A stretch of 64,000 bases of DNA from NCBI GenBank assembly GCA_000406005.1, contig ASZN01000005.1, forward strand, positions 104,167 to 168,166, written 5' to 3'. Below are positions 53,534 through 63,077 of this stretch, piece by piece. The notes under the pieces were generated by a model. That model was not told the DNA's origin. It saw only the letters and a program-made list of their open reading frames with translations, and did no database searches. Each line of letters begins with the position of its first letter. Positions within the stretch are counted from its first letter, which is position 1. The DNA comes from Candidatus Poribacteria bacterium WGA-3G. GTDB taxonomy: Bacteria; Poribacteria; WGA-4E; WGA-3G. The translations under genes and the position numbers were made by a program.

Positions 53534-56500
53534 TTATTTCCTTACTAACATTTTCCGCGTGGCTTCAAAATCGCCTGCTGAGAATGTATAGAAATAGAGA
53601 CCGCTCGCGACTTTCTCGCCTTGCGCGTTCGTGCCATCCCAATACGCCGCACGGCTCTTGCTACGATAGATACCTGCAGCTCTGTGCCCCAAAACCAAAC
53701 GCCGCACCAAAGTACCATCCACAGTATAGATACGCAGCGTCACCTCCGTAGGTTCCGCCAATTCGTACGGTATCCACGTTTCCGGGTTAAACGGGTTCGG
53801 ATAATTCGTCAGCACTGCCGTTTCCGCTGGCACTAACGCCGCCAAGAGCTGTTCCAGCCACGCAATTCCACGCGCCAAACGCGCGTCAAGGCGCGGCAGC
53901 CGGTATGCATCTGCCAGCCACTGTTCAACTGTGGCACGCGAGGGTAACGCCGTAGCAGTCCCACGGAATGCTGAAGGCGCAGCTGCCGCGTCACCTAACG
54001 CACCCGCTATCAAGACGAGGTCGGCAATGTTGACGACACCATCCCCGTTGACATCCGCATCCTGCTGACCCGTCTTCCCAAAGTTAGCGGACACCAACAC
54101 CAGGTCTTGAACGTTCACCACGCCGTCGCCGTTGACATCCGCCGCTATATCGGGTACCTGTATGTTTTCAAACCCACGAATACCGACGAACATACTCCAA
54201 TCCCCTTCCCATTGACTTACCTTTACAAGCAGCAGATTCTGTCCGCGCTTTAAATTCACTTGAAAGCTCGCACCAGAATTATATAGGTGCCTATTCGCAG
54301 CAGTTCTGTAAACCATTTCCCCGTTGAGCCAGATTTTGATGGCATCATCATAACCGACATACATCCTGCGTGTTCCATCGGTATCAGAGACCCACGAAAA
54401 CAAGGCGTAAGCCGAATGGTCGTTCACATCGCCTTCTATCATCCCGATCCTGTTGAGACATTCATTGATATTATTGTTTTGGAGAGCAGAAATACGTCCG
54501 GGTGTCCAGACGAAATTTCCGAACCTATCACCTGCGTTTGCCCCGTGGATTGCGACATCTGCTTCTGTGACAGTTCCGTTGCTGGCAGCGGCGAGCGAAT
54601 CCACATCTATGGAGCGCGCACCACCCTCGAACTGTATAGTAGGTGCGATCATCCAGAGCCAGGGTCCCGTGATTTCGCTTCGTGCATGAGCTTGGATATA
54701 AGGTGAAAATCCAAATCGAATCCCTTTTGCCTGCAGCGCCGGGATGTGTCTATTTCTGGAGGGATCGTTCAACGGATTGCCCCACATAGATAAAGAGAGC
54801 CGCCCCGCTTCCGGGGTATCTACCGCCAAAAAGGGAGATATATCCGAGATATTATTATGATCAAAACGAAGCTCCAATGAATTCCGAGATGGAATCACTG
54901 AAGCGAGCTTAACGAGAGGTGCTACGTCCGAAATGTTGTTGTTGGAAAGATACAACCAACGGATCTGTGTCGGTTCGGCAAGAGGGGATATATCCGATAT
55001 GTCGTTATTCTGAAGACCCAGCGAATAGAGCTCTTTGAGTTCGGCAAGAGCGGATATATCCGATATGTTGTTACTACCAAGGTGTAAGTTCCTCAAGTTT
55101 TTGAGTTCGCTAAGAGGAGTTATATCCGAGATGTTGTTACCACCAAGATACAAACGGCGTAGTTGTGTCAAACCCGATAAGGGTGAAATATCTGATATTG
55201 AACCAGAAAGTCCCAATACACTGAGGTTGCTTGCGTATTCTATACCGGTGAGGTCTGTTATCTCTCCGGCGGAAAGTTCTATTAGATTAAACAGTGTCCG
55301 GGTCGTGATAACCTCGCCAATCTCTTTTCGGATTGCCGCTGCTAAATTGGGATCCGGTATTGAGACGGGTTGTTCAGGTAGTACAGAAGGAACATCGACT
55401 GTATAAGGCGCGCCTCCGATATTTCCATGCTTATCAACAACTGTCAGCCCTACACTGAACATCTGAGAGGATAAGGGGGAGATGACAAAATCGACAGTTT
55501 CGCTCGGATTTCCGTTTAAAAGTTTACAAGCAATCAATCCAGGCACCTTGCGACCACTAAACGTTCCAATTTGATCAACTCCAGAAATCCGTGCTTGGTG
55601 AAGTCCCGCGGGTGCAGTTACATTAAAGCGGAGACGGATAGCATTCGGTGGATGTAGGAGAGGCGGTAACACCTCGATTGTAACGTCTCCATCAGCAGCA
55701 GTGCGCTCAGTGTTGAAGTAGCGGTGGACATCTAACCACTCCGCCGCGCATTGGGAGAGCATTCTCTGGCTTCCGTAAGACATTATATAACCAGCAGTGC
55801 CAAAAGGAGGATGGCGGAAATCGTGAGGTAAGCCAAAAGCGTGTCCAAGTTCATGGGCAACTGTTATGAAACTAATACAGGACACTTCTACATATCCGCT
55901 ATGGCTATCGCCGTGCCCTTGACCGCATGGATGGCTCACCGTGTTGGGATTCAGATCCTCCACGAAGACAAGACGAATAATATTCTTTGATGAATCAAAC
56001 CAATTAAATTCTGGTACCGCCTTTTCTCCAAAAAATCTTCCGTTAACGTGATACACGAAGGCGTTCCCGTCCGCGTCGGTCTCAAACTGGAAGGTCTTCC
56101 TGCCGAAGCCGTAGATTTCCATCTGATCGGCGTAAAATTGTTGTACCTCCCACATCAAGTTTTTTATCTCTTCAAACGTTTCGGGGTCATGTTGAAGACC
56201 GGGCCCACGGAGATAGATGGGTCGTACGATATACGCTGACTCCGTCACGGTACTATCAAAGCTGACGTTCACACCGGCTGATTGTAGGTATGGAATATAT
56301 TTATGGATAGCGGCAGTATTCAGGCGGTTGCCTTGTAGAAACAATCCTTGCCCGTTTTTTAAATGGACTAAGTTTGTCAAGGGCGACACATCCGATAACC
56401 AATTGTTCCTGAGGTCCAACGTTGTCAGTTGCGTTAATGCAAATAGGGGTAGCACATTTGCTATCATGTTGTCCTGCAGCGATAGACTCGTCAGATTAGC

Positions 56501-58261
56501 GGCATATTCCAACCCTGTGAGATCGTAGATGTTCATATTGTCTGCCGCCAACGTCCGCAGCTGCAACATATCCATGTGGGTTAGCACCTCACCGAAACGT
56601 GTGCCGAGGGTTTCCATTATCTTCGCTCGAAGGTTCGCATCGCGGACAATCACCGGTGGGCTGTCCGCGATGGTGATTGCTGTAAACAGTAGGGGTTCCG
56701 AGATATTCGGTGCACTTACCTCGACAGTTGTCGTACCGGGTGTTGCTTCCATCCGCAAATGTACCGATGCTCTACCGTAGAAGTCTGTTTCAACGGTAGT
56801 CGCGCTGAGTTCGCCTTCCCCAGCAGTGATAGTAAATGTCACCGGGACACCTGAAAACCGTCCGCGCCCCTGATCCAACACTTCCACGACAAACGGGAGT
56901 GGCAATGTCGAATTGACACCACCTTGTTGGGCATCTCCGAATATTTTCAGAAGTTTTTCTGGCATACGCTCCCAAAACGTCACGTTAATCCCTTTCGCTT
57001 GCATGGCCGGGATATGTGTGTTGATGGAGGTGTAATTCAGTGGATTGTTACTAAGAGACAACGCGTTGTAAAGGTACCCGGGCTGTTTCAGATTTATTAA
57101 CCCGACCAAAGGTGATACATCCGATATGTTGTTACTCTGGAGAACCAAAGATGTAAGTTGTGTGAGTTCAGCGAGAGGTGATACATCCGATATGTTGTTA
57201 TCCTGAAGATTCAAAGAATTGAGTTGTATGAGTTCAGCGAGAGGTGATACATCCGAGATGTTGTTATCTTGAAGAGATATTCCTTCCAAGTTTTTGAGTT
57301 CAGCGAGAGGTGATACATCCGATATGTTGTTATCCTGAAGATTCAAAGAATTGAGTTGTATGAGTTCGGCAAGGGGCGATACATCCGATATGTTATTATT
57401 CTGAAGATTCAAAGAATTGAGTTGTATGAGTTCAGCGAGAGGTGATACATCCGAGATGTTGTTATTACGAAGATCCAACGAAACCAAGTTTTTGAATTCA
57501 GCGAGAAGTGATATGTCCGAGATGTTTTTATAGCTAAAAGTCAAATGTTCCAGACGTCCAGCGAAGGGTAAAAGTTCTGAAAGGTTTTTAGCATAAAGTA
57601 ATATGTCCCACGATAGCCTCAGTTTTGTCAGTCCAGCGAGAGGTGATATATCCGAGATGTTGTTACGATGAAGCCCCAATTGTTCCAGCTGTGTAAGTCC
57701 GGCAAGTGGGGATACATCCGAGATATTGTTATCGCCAAGAAGCAATGTCTCCAGTTTTTTTAGTTCGGCGAGAGGTGATATGTCCGATATGTTGTTATAC
57801 TGAAGCCACAATCGCTCCACTTGCGTGAGTTCGGCGAGAGGTGATATATCCGATATATTGTTATCAGGAAGATGCAACTGTCTCAAGTTTTTTAGTTCAG
57901 CGAGGGGTGATATGTCCGATATGTTGTTATTACGAAGATGCAAATAATCCATTTGTGTAAGTTCGGCGAGGGGTGATATGTCCGATATGTTGTTATCACT
58001 AAGAAACAAATTGTTGAGGTTTTGTGCGTATTCAAGCCCGGTCAAGTCTTCTATCTCGTAACCCTCGGCCCATAGAGTCGTAAGTTTCAACAGGTTGTGT
58101 GTCGTAATAGTGCCTACGCCAAGCTTGACTCGTATCACTGCTGCTAAATTCGGATCGGGGACGTTCACCACTTGCGGTTCATCCTGTTGCGCGCAGACGA
58201 AGCGTGGCAGTAAAAGCGTGCAGATAACCGTGAGGGTCAAAAATAGATATTTGATTTGCAT
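53534..58261 (-). CDS. Secreted LRR protein with metalloprotease, dockerin-like and FlgD-like parts
   Basis: About 1575 residues with signal peptide (MQIKYLFLTLTV...CAQ; ATG 58297 is an alternative). The order is: internalin-type LRRs (about 40-420, some fourteen 22-residue repeats of NNISDISPLAEL); an Ig-like domain (about 450-540, GVPVTFTITAGEGELSATTV); a short LRR block; a metzincin-like protease with HELGHAFGLPHD (near 805); a second LRR block (about 1000-1150); a PA14/CBM-like region (KIWLNGEMVYR); two dockerin-like DVNGDGVVN calcium loops (about 1370-1420); and a FlgD/T9SS-like tail with NYPNPFNPETWIPYEL. It is likely exported and surface-bound. Confidence 0.85.
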   Translation of the reverse strand: MQIKYLFLTLTVICTLLLPRFVCAQQDEPQVVNVPDPNLAAVIRVKLGVGTITTHNLLKLTTLWAEGYEIEDLTGLEYAQNLNNLFLSDNNISDISPLAELTQMDYLHLRNNNISDISPLAELKNLRQLHLPDNNISDISPLAELTQVERLWLQYNNISDISPLAELKKLETLLLGDNNISDVSPLAGLTQLEQLGLHRNNISDISPLAGLTKLRLSWDILLYAKNLSELLPFAGRLEHLTFSYKNISDISLLAEFKNLVSLDLRNNNISDVSPLAELIQLNSLNLQNNNISDVSPLAELIQLNSLNLQDNNISDVSPLAELKNLEGISLQDNNISDVSPLAELIQLNSLNLQDNNISDVSPLAELTQLTSLVLQSNNISDVSPLVGLINLKQPGYLYNALSLSNNPLNYTSINTHIPAMQAKGINVTFWERMPEKLLKIFGDAQQGGVNSTLPLPFVVEVLDQGRGRFSGVPVTFTITAGEGELSATTVETDFYGRASVHLRMEATPGTTTVEVSAPNISEPLLFTAITIADSPPVIVRDANLRAKIMETLGTRFGEVLTHMDMLQLRTLAADNMNIYDLTGLEYAANLTSLSLQDNMIANVLPLFALTQLTTLDLRNNWLSDVSPLTNLVHLKNGQGLFLQGNRLNTAAIHKYIPYLQSAGVNVSFDSTVTESAYIVRPIYLRGPGLQHDPETFEEIKNLMWEVQQFYADQMEIYGFGRKTFQFETDADGNAFVYHVNGRFFGEKAVPEFNWFDSSKNIIRLVFVEDLNPNTVSHPCGQGHGDSHSGYVEVSCISFITVAHELGHAFGLPHDFRHPPFGTAGYIMSYGSQRMLSQCAAEWLDVHRYFNTERTAADGDVTIEVLPPLLHPPNAIRLRFNVTAPAGLHQARISGVDQIGTFSGRKVPGLIACKLLNGNPSETVDFVISPLSSQMFSVGLTVVDKHGNIGGAPYTVDVPSVLPEQPVSIPDPNLAAAIRKEIGEVITTRTLFNLIELSAGEITDLTGIEYASNLSVLGLSGSISDISPLSGLTQLRRLYLGGNNISDITPLSELKNLRNLHLGSNNISDISALAELKELYSLGLQNNDISDISPLAEPTQIRWLYLSNNNISDVAPLVKLASVIPSRNSLELRFDHNNISDISPFLAVDTPEAGRLSLSMWGNPLNDPSRNRHIPALQAKGIRFGFSPYIQAHARSEITGPWLWMIAPTIQFEGGARSIDVDSLAAASNGTVTEADVAIHGANAGDRFGNFVWTPGRISALQNNNINECLNRIGMIEGDVNDHSAYALFSWVSDTDGTRRMYVGYDDAIKIWLNGEMVYRTAANRHLYNSGASFQVNLKRGQNLLLVKVSQWEGDWSMFVGIRGFENIQVPDIAADVNGDGVVNVQDLVLVSANFGKTGQQDADVNGDGVVNIADLVLIAGALGDAAAAPSAFRGTATALPSRATVEQWLADAYRLPRLDARLARGIAWLEQLLAALVPAETAVLTNYPNPFNPETWIPYELAEPTEVTLRIYTVDGTLVRRLVLGHRAAGIYRSKSRAAYWDGTNAQGEKVASGLYFYTFSAGDFEATRKMLVRK

Positions 58262-58318
58262 ATAAGCTGCTCTATTTTTAGAGATGGTATCACCCATCAG
58301 ACTGTTGTTCTTTAATCT

Positions 58319-58927
58319 TTAATTTTGGAGTTGCACCATATACAGAACGATGACCGTGTTACCGAGCGCAAGGACCGCGCCGACAACAGTTTGCAGAAGC
58401 GTGTGTCGTTTTCGGTAAACCCGTGCCCAAGAAATCAACGGCACTAACAGAAATAACCAGCCAAAGTGTGGGTTAACGAGCATCACAAGGACGGTAACGC
58501 AGCCGGTGGCAACGCTACTGTGAAAACTGATCTTCCAGATCGGCGTAATTGCCGAAAAAATAACACTGTTCGTAATATACGCGACACCCGCCCAAACGAT
58601 TTCACGCGCCGCACCCAGCCGGTGCAATAGAACGGTCCCCACAATCATACTGATAAGCGTACAACATAAAGGTAGAAACCGATCTTCTCTATTCTGCAGA
58701 TGGAGATCGCTGACTTTAGAAAGCCGCACCATTACGGCTATTGAAAGTGCAGGGATAACGGTAACAAATAGCACGACGATTGCTAACCAGCGGAGCGCGT
58801 TTTGCGGATCTGCATGTTTGTAGACAACACCGGCAGCAGCCGCAATCGGCACCAAGAACGGACTAAAGAGCACAGAGGTACTCCATGCGATGCCTGCCGG
58901 TATCGTTGATAAATTGCTACGCGCCAT
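58319..58927 (-). CDS. PAP2-like membrane phosphatase, divergent
   Basis: A 202-residue protein with five or six membrane helices. The PAP2 signature is partly preserved: ISFHSSVATG (in place of PSGH) and RVYRKRHTLLQ, which keeps R-x5-H. The Asp of the third motif appears to be Gln. It could dephosphorylate isoprenyl or lipid phosphates, or be inactive. It ends just before the large LRR gene. Confidence 0.65.
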   Translation of the reverse strand: MARSNLSTIPAGIAWSTSVLFSPFLVPIAAAAGVVYKHADPQNALRWLAIVVLFVTVIPALSIAVMVRLSKVSDLHLQNREDRFLPLCCTLISMIVGTVLLHRLGAAREIVWAGVAYITNSVIFSAITPIWKISFHSSVATGCVTVLVMLVNPHFGWLFLLVPLISWARVYRKRHTLLQTVVGAVLALGNTVIVLYMVQLQN

Positions 58928-58930
58928 CTA

Positions 58931-59944
58931 TTAATTTGATGATTCCAAGGCTTTGAAGAAATTGACGACATCTGTCCCGTGGGTAGCGGCGTTAACCTGC
59001 CGGTCAATCTCTATAATCTTCCCCGATTTATCAATGATGATGACTGAACGCGTGATGGCGCCATCTGGTGCATCCGTTGTTCCATATAGGAGTGAGAGAT
59101 TACGTCCTGTGTCCATCAAAAGCGGGAAATTCAACTGATTTTCTTCTGAAAATTTCTGATGCGAATCTGCGTCGTTGTGCGTAATCCCGAAAATCTGTGC
59201 ATCGTATTTTGCGAAATGACTCGACTCATCACGGAGCGAGCAAACTTGCGCCGTTCAGCCACGTCCGAAATCGCGCGGGTAGAACGATAGGACGACATTC
59301 TTTTTCTTTTCGAGTAACTCGCTCAGCTGATAGGTTTCGCCTGTACTATCTGTGGCAATGAAATCGGGGGCGGATTGTCCAACTTCTATCTTCGGTAGTA
59401 CCTTCTTAAGCATGGCAACAACATCTTCACCGTGCGTTTTGACATTAACCTTCTTATCAATGGCGCGGATGTATCCCGCTTTGTCAATGATAAAGGTTGC
59501 CCGCTGTGAAGCGTTGAAACGCTCCATAATTCCGCTGTACTGGTTGCTTACCTCGAATTCCGTGTCCGCTAACAACGAAAACCCGAATTTCTGTTCCTCT
59601 CGAAACCGTTTATGTGAGTCAACGGAGTCAACACTAACACCGAACAGGACACTCCCTGTCGCTTCTATCTCGCTCAAATTATCCCGGAGCGAGCAAAGTT
59701 CGGTCGTTCAGCCACCTGTAAAATCTTTCGGATAGAACGCGAGGACGACGCTCTTTTTGCCGAGGTAGTCACTGAGATTTCGTTCGGTACCCGCTTCATC
59801 TGTCAATGTAAAATCTGGGGCAATCATCCCCACTTTTAGTGTGTTTGGAGCTGTCACTGCCTCCTCCCCTGATACTGTTGCAATCAAAATGGCTGTCATA
59901 ACACCAACAGCCAAGATGCTGACATTAAACTTTTTTTGAAACAT
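58931..59944 (-). CDS. Double peroxiredoxin selenoprotein with two Sec residues
   Basis: One 337-residue frame if both TGAs (59708-59710, 59255-59257) are read as Sec79 and Sec230. A signal peptide (about 1-26) precedes two BCP/AhpC-like peroxiredoxin domains. Domain 1 has FYPKDFTGG-U-TTELC and domain 2 has FYPRDFGRG-U-TAQVC. Each Sec takes the peroxidatic Cys position, and a Cys five residues later could resolve. Each domain ends in a similar K-VN-THG-DVV segment. A SECIS-like hairpin follows each TGA. It should reduce peroxides in the periplasm. Confidence 0.9.
59219..59241 (-). promoter_or_regulatory. Predicted SECIS hairpin after the second Sec codon
   Basis: On the mRNA, GCUCGCUC-CGUGAU-GAG-U-CGAGU: stem with one bulged U, loop CGUGAU. 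It starts 13 nt after UGA 59255-59257, so the loop begins 21 nt downstream, with G at loop position 2. Confidence 0.65.
59669..59693 (-). promoter_or_regulatory. Predicted SECIS hairpin after the first Sec codon
   Basis: On the mRNA, CUCGCUC, then an 11-nt loop CGGGAUAAUUU, then GAGCGAG: a perfect 7-bp stem. It starts 14 nt after UGA 59708-59710, so the loop begins 21 nt downstream, with G at loop position 2. Confidence 0.75.
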
Positions 59945-60021
59945 AAAAAATCTGCCTCCATTCGTCCCTTAATTAAATGATATTATACGTTATTTTCTCC
60001 TGTCTGTCAAGCGAATCAGAT

Positions 60022-60903
60022 TTAGGACTTTGCAATGGCACCGTGTTCTTCAAGCCATACTTTCAGAGGAACATCTGTGTCCTTTGGTGAGAAGTGTCCG
60101 TTTGCGTTAGTGCCACCGCCGAGCAGTTGTTGCCGGATGGGATCGTTCCGCTCGAACATCTCCTTCGGGATCGTCATATTGTCCTTGCTTCGGAGCCAAC
60201 GGTAGCCGTAGCCGTAGAAGAGTCCTTTACGCGTAATTTCGGAATCGTTCTCGCTCCGTGCGTGCCATATACGTCGATCAAAGAAAACGGCATCGCCGAT
60301 TTTACAACAGACAGGTGTCGCACCTTCCGGCATTGAACCGTCCGCAGGACGCTCAAGTTTATCCCACAAGTGACTTCCCGGAATAACATAGAAATTCCCG
60401 CGTCCGATTTCGGAACAGTCGGATAGCCAGTAGACGACTTTGATGGAGAGACGCGGACGAGGTGAACTTTCGATCTCAACATTAACGCGTCCACTGTCTT
60501 GATGCCAACCGAGGGGTGCCGGTTTACCGCGAACCGCCTCCGGACGTGGCGGCGTGACAATGAAGTGGCTGTGGTAGGAGTAGATGTTCCATCCCAGAAT
60601 GCCCCAAACCTTCGGGAACGTTTTATACCAGTCCAGAATATTGACGAAAATCTGGTCTCTGCCGAGGAAGTTTGGATAGAAAAAATTCTTGTGCGCAGTC
60701 AACTGGTTTTTGGTATGCGGGTCATAACCGGCATCGAGATGATCCTGATAGATGCTATCGACCCGTGCTTCGAGGCGTTCAACAAGGTCTAACGGGAGCA
60801 CGTTTTCAACGATGAAATATCCATCCTCATTTAGATTGTTGCGCTGTTCGTCTGTAATCTGATGTTGTAGATGGCGTTCATCAAGCATAGATTCGATCTC
60901 CAA
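60022..60903 (-). CDS. Phytanoyl-CoA dioxygenase family protein (PhyH 3)
   Basis: A 293-residue Fe/2OG oxygenase with a complete site: His134-Q-Asp136 (WHQDS), the VIPGSH loop, His214 (RRIWHARSE) and Arg225. It is encoded 34 bp downstream of the Gfo/Idh gene on the same strand, so the two may be co-transcribed and act on the same compound. Substrate unknown. Confidence 0.87.
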   Translation of the reverse strand: MEIESMLDERHLQHQITDEQRNNLNEDGYFIVENVLPLDLVERLEARVDSIYQDHLDAGYDPHTKNQLTAHKNFFYPNFLGRDQIFVNILDWYKTFPKVWGILGWNIYSYHSHFIVTPPRPEAVRGKPAPLGWHQDSGRVNVEIESSPRPRLSIKVVYWLSDCSEIGRGNFYVIPGSHLWDKLERPADGSMPEGATPVCCKIGDAVFFDRRIWHARSENDSEITRKGLFYGYGYRWLRSKDNMTIPKEMFERNDPIRQQLLGGGTNANGHFSPKDTDVPLKVWLEEHGAIAKS

Positions 60904-60937
60904 TTCGTCTATATGTTTTGTCTCAGTACACGAAACA

Positions 60938-61891
60938 TTAATCCGGTAAAGGACCTTCTATCTGATCCACAAGGTGGATGGAATGAATTGCATCACGGAG
61001 GTCTGTGAGCGGGACTGTCCGATTGCGAACGCTGTCAACGAAGTGCTGGTGCATGGTTAGCACGCCTTCATAGCTCGGTTGGTCGCGCTCGTCTACACCA
61101 TCGACTTCCCAACCGCCCATTAGACTTCTTTGGTTATCTTCATAAATTTCGATCTCTTCAGGGATTTTCATATAACAACCGATACCGACACCGTGCAATT
61201 CAGAGCGCAGCACACGTCCACCGGATGCCCGGCTTCCGAAAAGCACACCTGTGACGTTATTATCGAAACGGACGAAGGCGGTATAGAAGTTGCGTTGTTC
61301 TGCACCAAAAGTGTCGCGATGCGCCGTGACTTCCACCGGTTCGCCACCTGCCATATAGCGAAGTAAATCGACGACGTGACAGACATCGTTCCAGAGGGTC
61401 GTCGTAAATTCCCGGTTCCCGCCCAACATCTGTTTGTTAAAGGTGGTGACGGCTAACGTCACGGGTCCCTTTTCTGCGACGCGGCGCATGGCTTCACGGG
61501 TAACAGCCGCATACCTGCGTTGAAACCCGACCATGCAGTAGACATCATTGGCGATTGCTGCCTCAAGTAATTGTTGCGTTTCGTCGCTGTTGGCACCCGG
61601 CGGTTTTTCAATAAACAGGTGCTTGCCGGCGTTCAGACAATCCAAAGCGGGTTGCAAAATCCACTTTTCGTTCATCACACAATAGACGACATCTAAATCT
61701 AAAGTATCCAACATCTTACGATGATCTGTGAACGTATGTGGGAACTCGTATTTCTGCGCGACTTGCGCGAGTTTCGCCGCATCAAGTTCACACGCACCGA
61801 GCATTTCAACATCGTCTTCCAGACGGTTGACGCTCGGATAATGTGCACCCTGACTGCGTCCACCTGCACCGATAAATCCTGCTTTAAGCAT
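60938..61891 (-). CDS. Gfo/Idh/MocA-family oxidoreductase
   Basis: About 317 residues from ATG 61891 behind GAGAGGAG; longer frames lack a site. Rossmann turn GFIGAGGRS (5-13), then the family hallmark Glu95-Lys96-Pro97 (FIEKPPG) and the WNDVCHVVDLLRY helix carrying the likely catalytic Asp/His. It oxidises or reduces a sugar or inositol derivative with NAD(P). It lies in the same direction as PhyH 3, upstream of it. Confidence 0.88.
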   Translation of the reverse strand: MLKAGFIGAGGRSQGAHYPSVNRLEDDVEMLGACELDAAKLAQVAQKYEFPHTFTDHRKMLDTLDLDVVYCVMNEKWILQPALDCLNAGKHLFIEKPPGANSDETQQLLEAAIANDVYCMVGFQRRYAAVTREAMRRVAEKGPVTLAVTTFNKQMLGGNREFTTTLWNDVCHVVDLLRYMAGGEPVEVTAHRDTFGAEQRNFYTAFVRFDNNVTGVLFGSRASGGRVLRSELHGVGIGCYMKIPEEIEIYEDNQRSLMGGWEVDGVDERDQPSYEGVLTMHQHFVDSVRNRTVPLTDLRDAIHSIHLVDQIEGPLPD

Positions 61892-62168
61892 TGGGAAGCT
61901 CCTCTCCGTCTCAGTATTCGTTAAATCATATTCACGAAAGTATCCATACTTTACCACAAGGGCGTGCCAATTTCAAGAAAATTTTTCAGAGTTTCGATTG
62001 TAAGCAAACGCTGCGAAATATCTCTAAATTGACACCTATGGTCTAAAAATTTGAATTCTCTTAACATTTTGTGGTATTCTTAAAACTACATTGAATTTTT
62101 TCAGGTAGTCGAAACGTTCTCTGTTCGTAGAACAGTTTGAAACTGAAACGATTGAAAAGGAGAGACGC

Positions 62169-62993
62169 ATGCCAGTTTTTGACGCAGAAGCCTTAGAATT
62201 TTGGGAAGAGCACGGCTATGTTGTCGTGCCAGAAGCGGTGCCACTTGAAAATTGTCGCGCCGCCGAACAAGCCGTCTGGGATTTTCTTGAAATGGATGGT
62301 GATGATCCGGACAGTTGGTATCCTGACCCGCCGCGACGCAGCATTATGGTCGAAATTTACCAGCACCAAGCGTTGTGGAACAACCGCCAATACCCGCGTA
62401 TCCATCAGGCGTTCTCAGAGATTTGGGGAAATGATAAACTCTGGGTCAGTTTTGATCGCGCGAGTATGAATCCGCCTGAACGTCCAGATTGGGAGTTCAC
62501 CGGTCCTTACTTGCATTGGGATATGTCGTTGGACAGTATGCCGGTGCGTTTGAAGGTGCAAGGTGTCCTATATCTGGCGGATACACCCGGTAATCAAGGC
62601 GCGTTTACCTGTATTCCGGGGTTCCATCGGAAGTTAGAATCATGGTTGAACGACCTGCCTGACGATGCGAACCCACGGCACGTGGTACGAGATTACCAAG
62701 CCGAGGCGGTACCGGTAGCCGGGAAAGCCGGTGATCTCGTGATCTGGCACAGTGCATTACCACACGGCAGCAGCCCGAACTCCGCTGAACGGCCCAGGAT
62801 GGCACAATACATCACGATGTCACCCGCACCCAATGATGGAAAGGACACCAGCGAAGGGCGGGTCAAAGGGTGGCGCGAACGGCTAACCGGGCTCGGAAAA
62901 GAGGCGAAAGAGAAGGAACATCACCACGGTAAGACAGCCGAATTGACACCTCTCGGAAAGAAACTCCTCGGACTCGAACCCTGGGTCGCCTGA
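62169..62993 (+). CDS. Phytanoyl-CoA dioxygenase family protein (PhyH 4)
   Basis: A 274-residue Fe/2OG oxygenase with His116-W-Asp118 (LHWDM), His199 (LPHGS) and Arg208 or Arg210. A strong AAAGGAGAG precedes the start. It is transcribed away from the Gfo/Idh gene across a 277-bp AT-rich divergent region in which I see only weak promoter-like boxes (TTGACA at 62029). cydA starts 85 bp downstream. Confidence 0.87.
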   Translation: MPVFDAEALEFWEEHGYVVVPEAVPLENCRAAEQAVWDFLEMDGDDPDSWYPDPPRRSIMVEIYQHQALWNNRQYPRIHQAFSEIWGNDKLWVSFDRASMNPPERPDWEFTGPYLHWDMSLDSMPVRLKVQGVLYLADTPGNQGAFTCIPGFHRKLESWLNDLPDDANPRHVVRDYQAEAVPVAGKAGDLVIWHSALPHGSSPNSAERPRMAQYITMSPAPNDGKDTSEGRVKGWRERLTGLGKEAKEKEHHHGKTAELTPLGKKLLGLEPWVA

Positions 62994-63077
62994 TGTGTCT
63001 GTCCTATCGTTAACGGATCGGGTGGGTGCCTGTGACGCTCACTGATGTGGAGCTCGGGCTATGAAGGAGGCTTTCTC

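Noticed and set aside
57120..58060. Regular repeats of about 66 bp suggesting a CRISPR array
   Set aside because: The repeats encode 22-residue LRR units in a long open frame, with no unique spacers of constant length.
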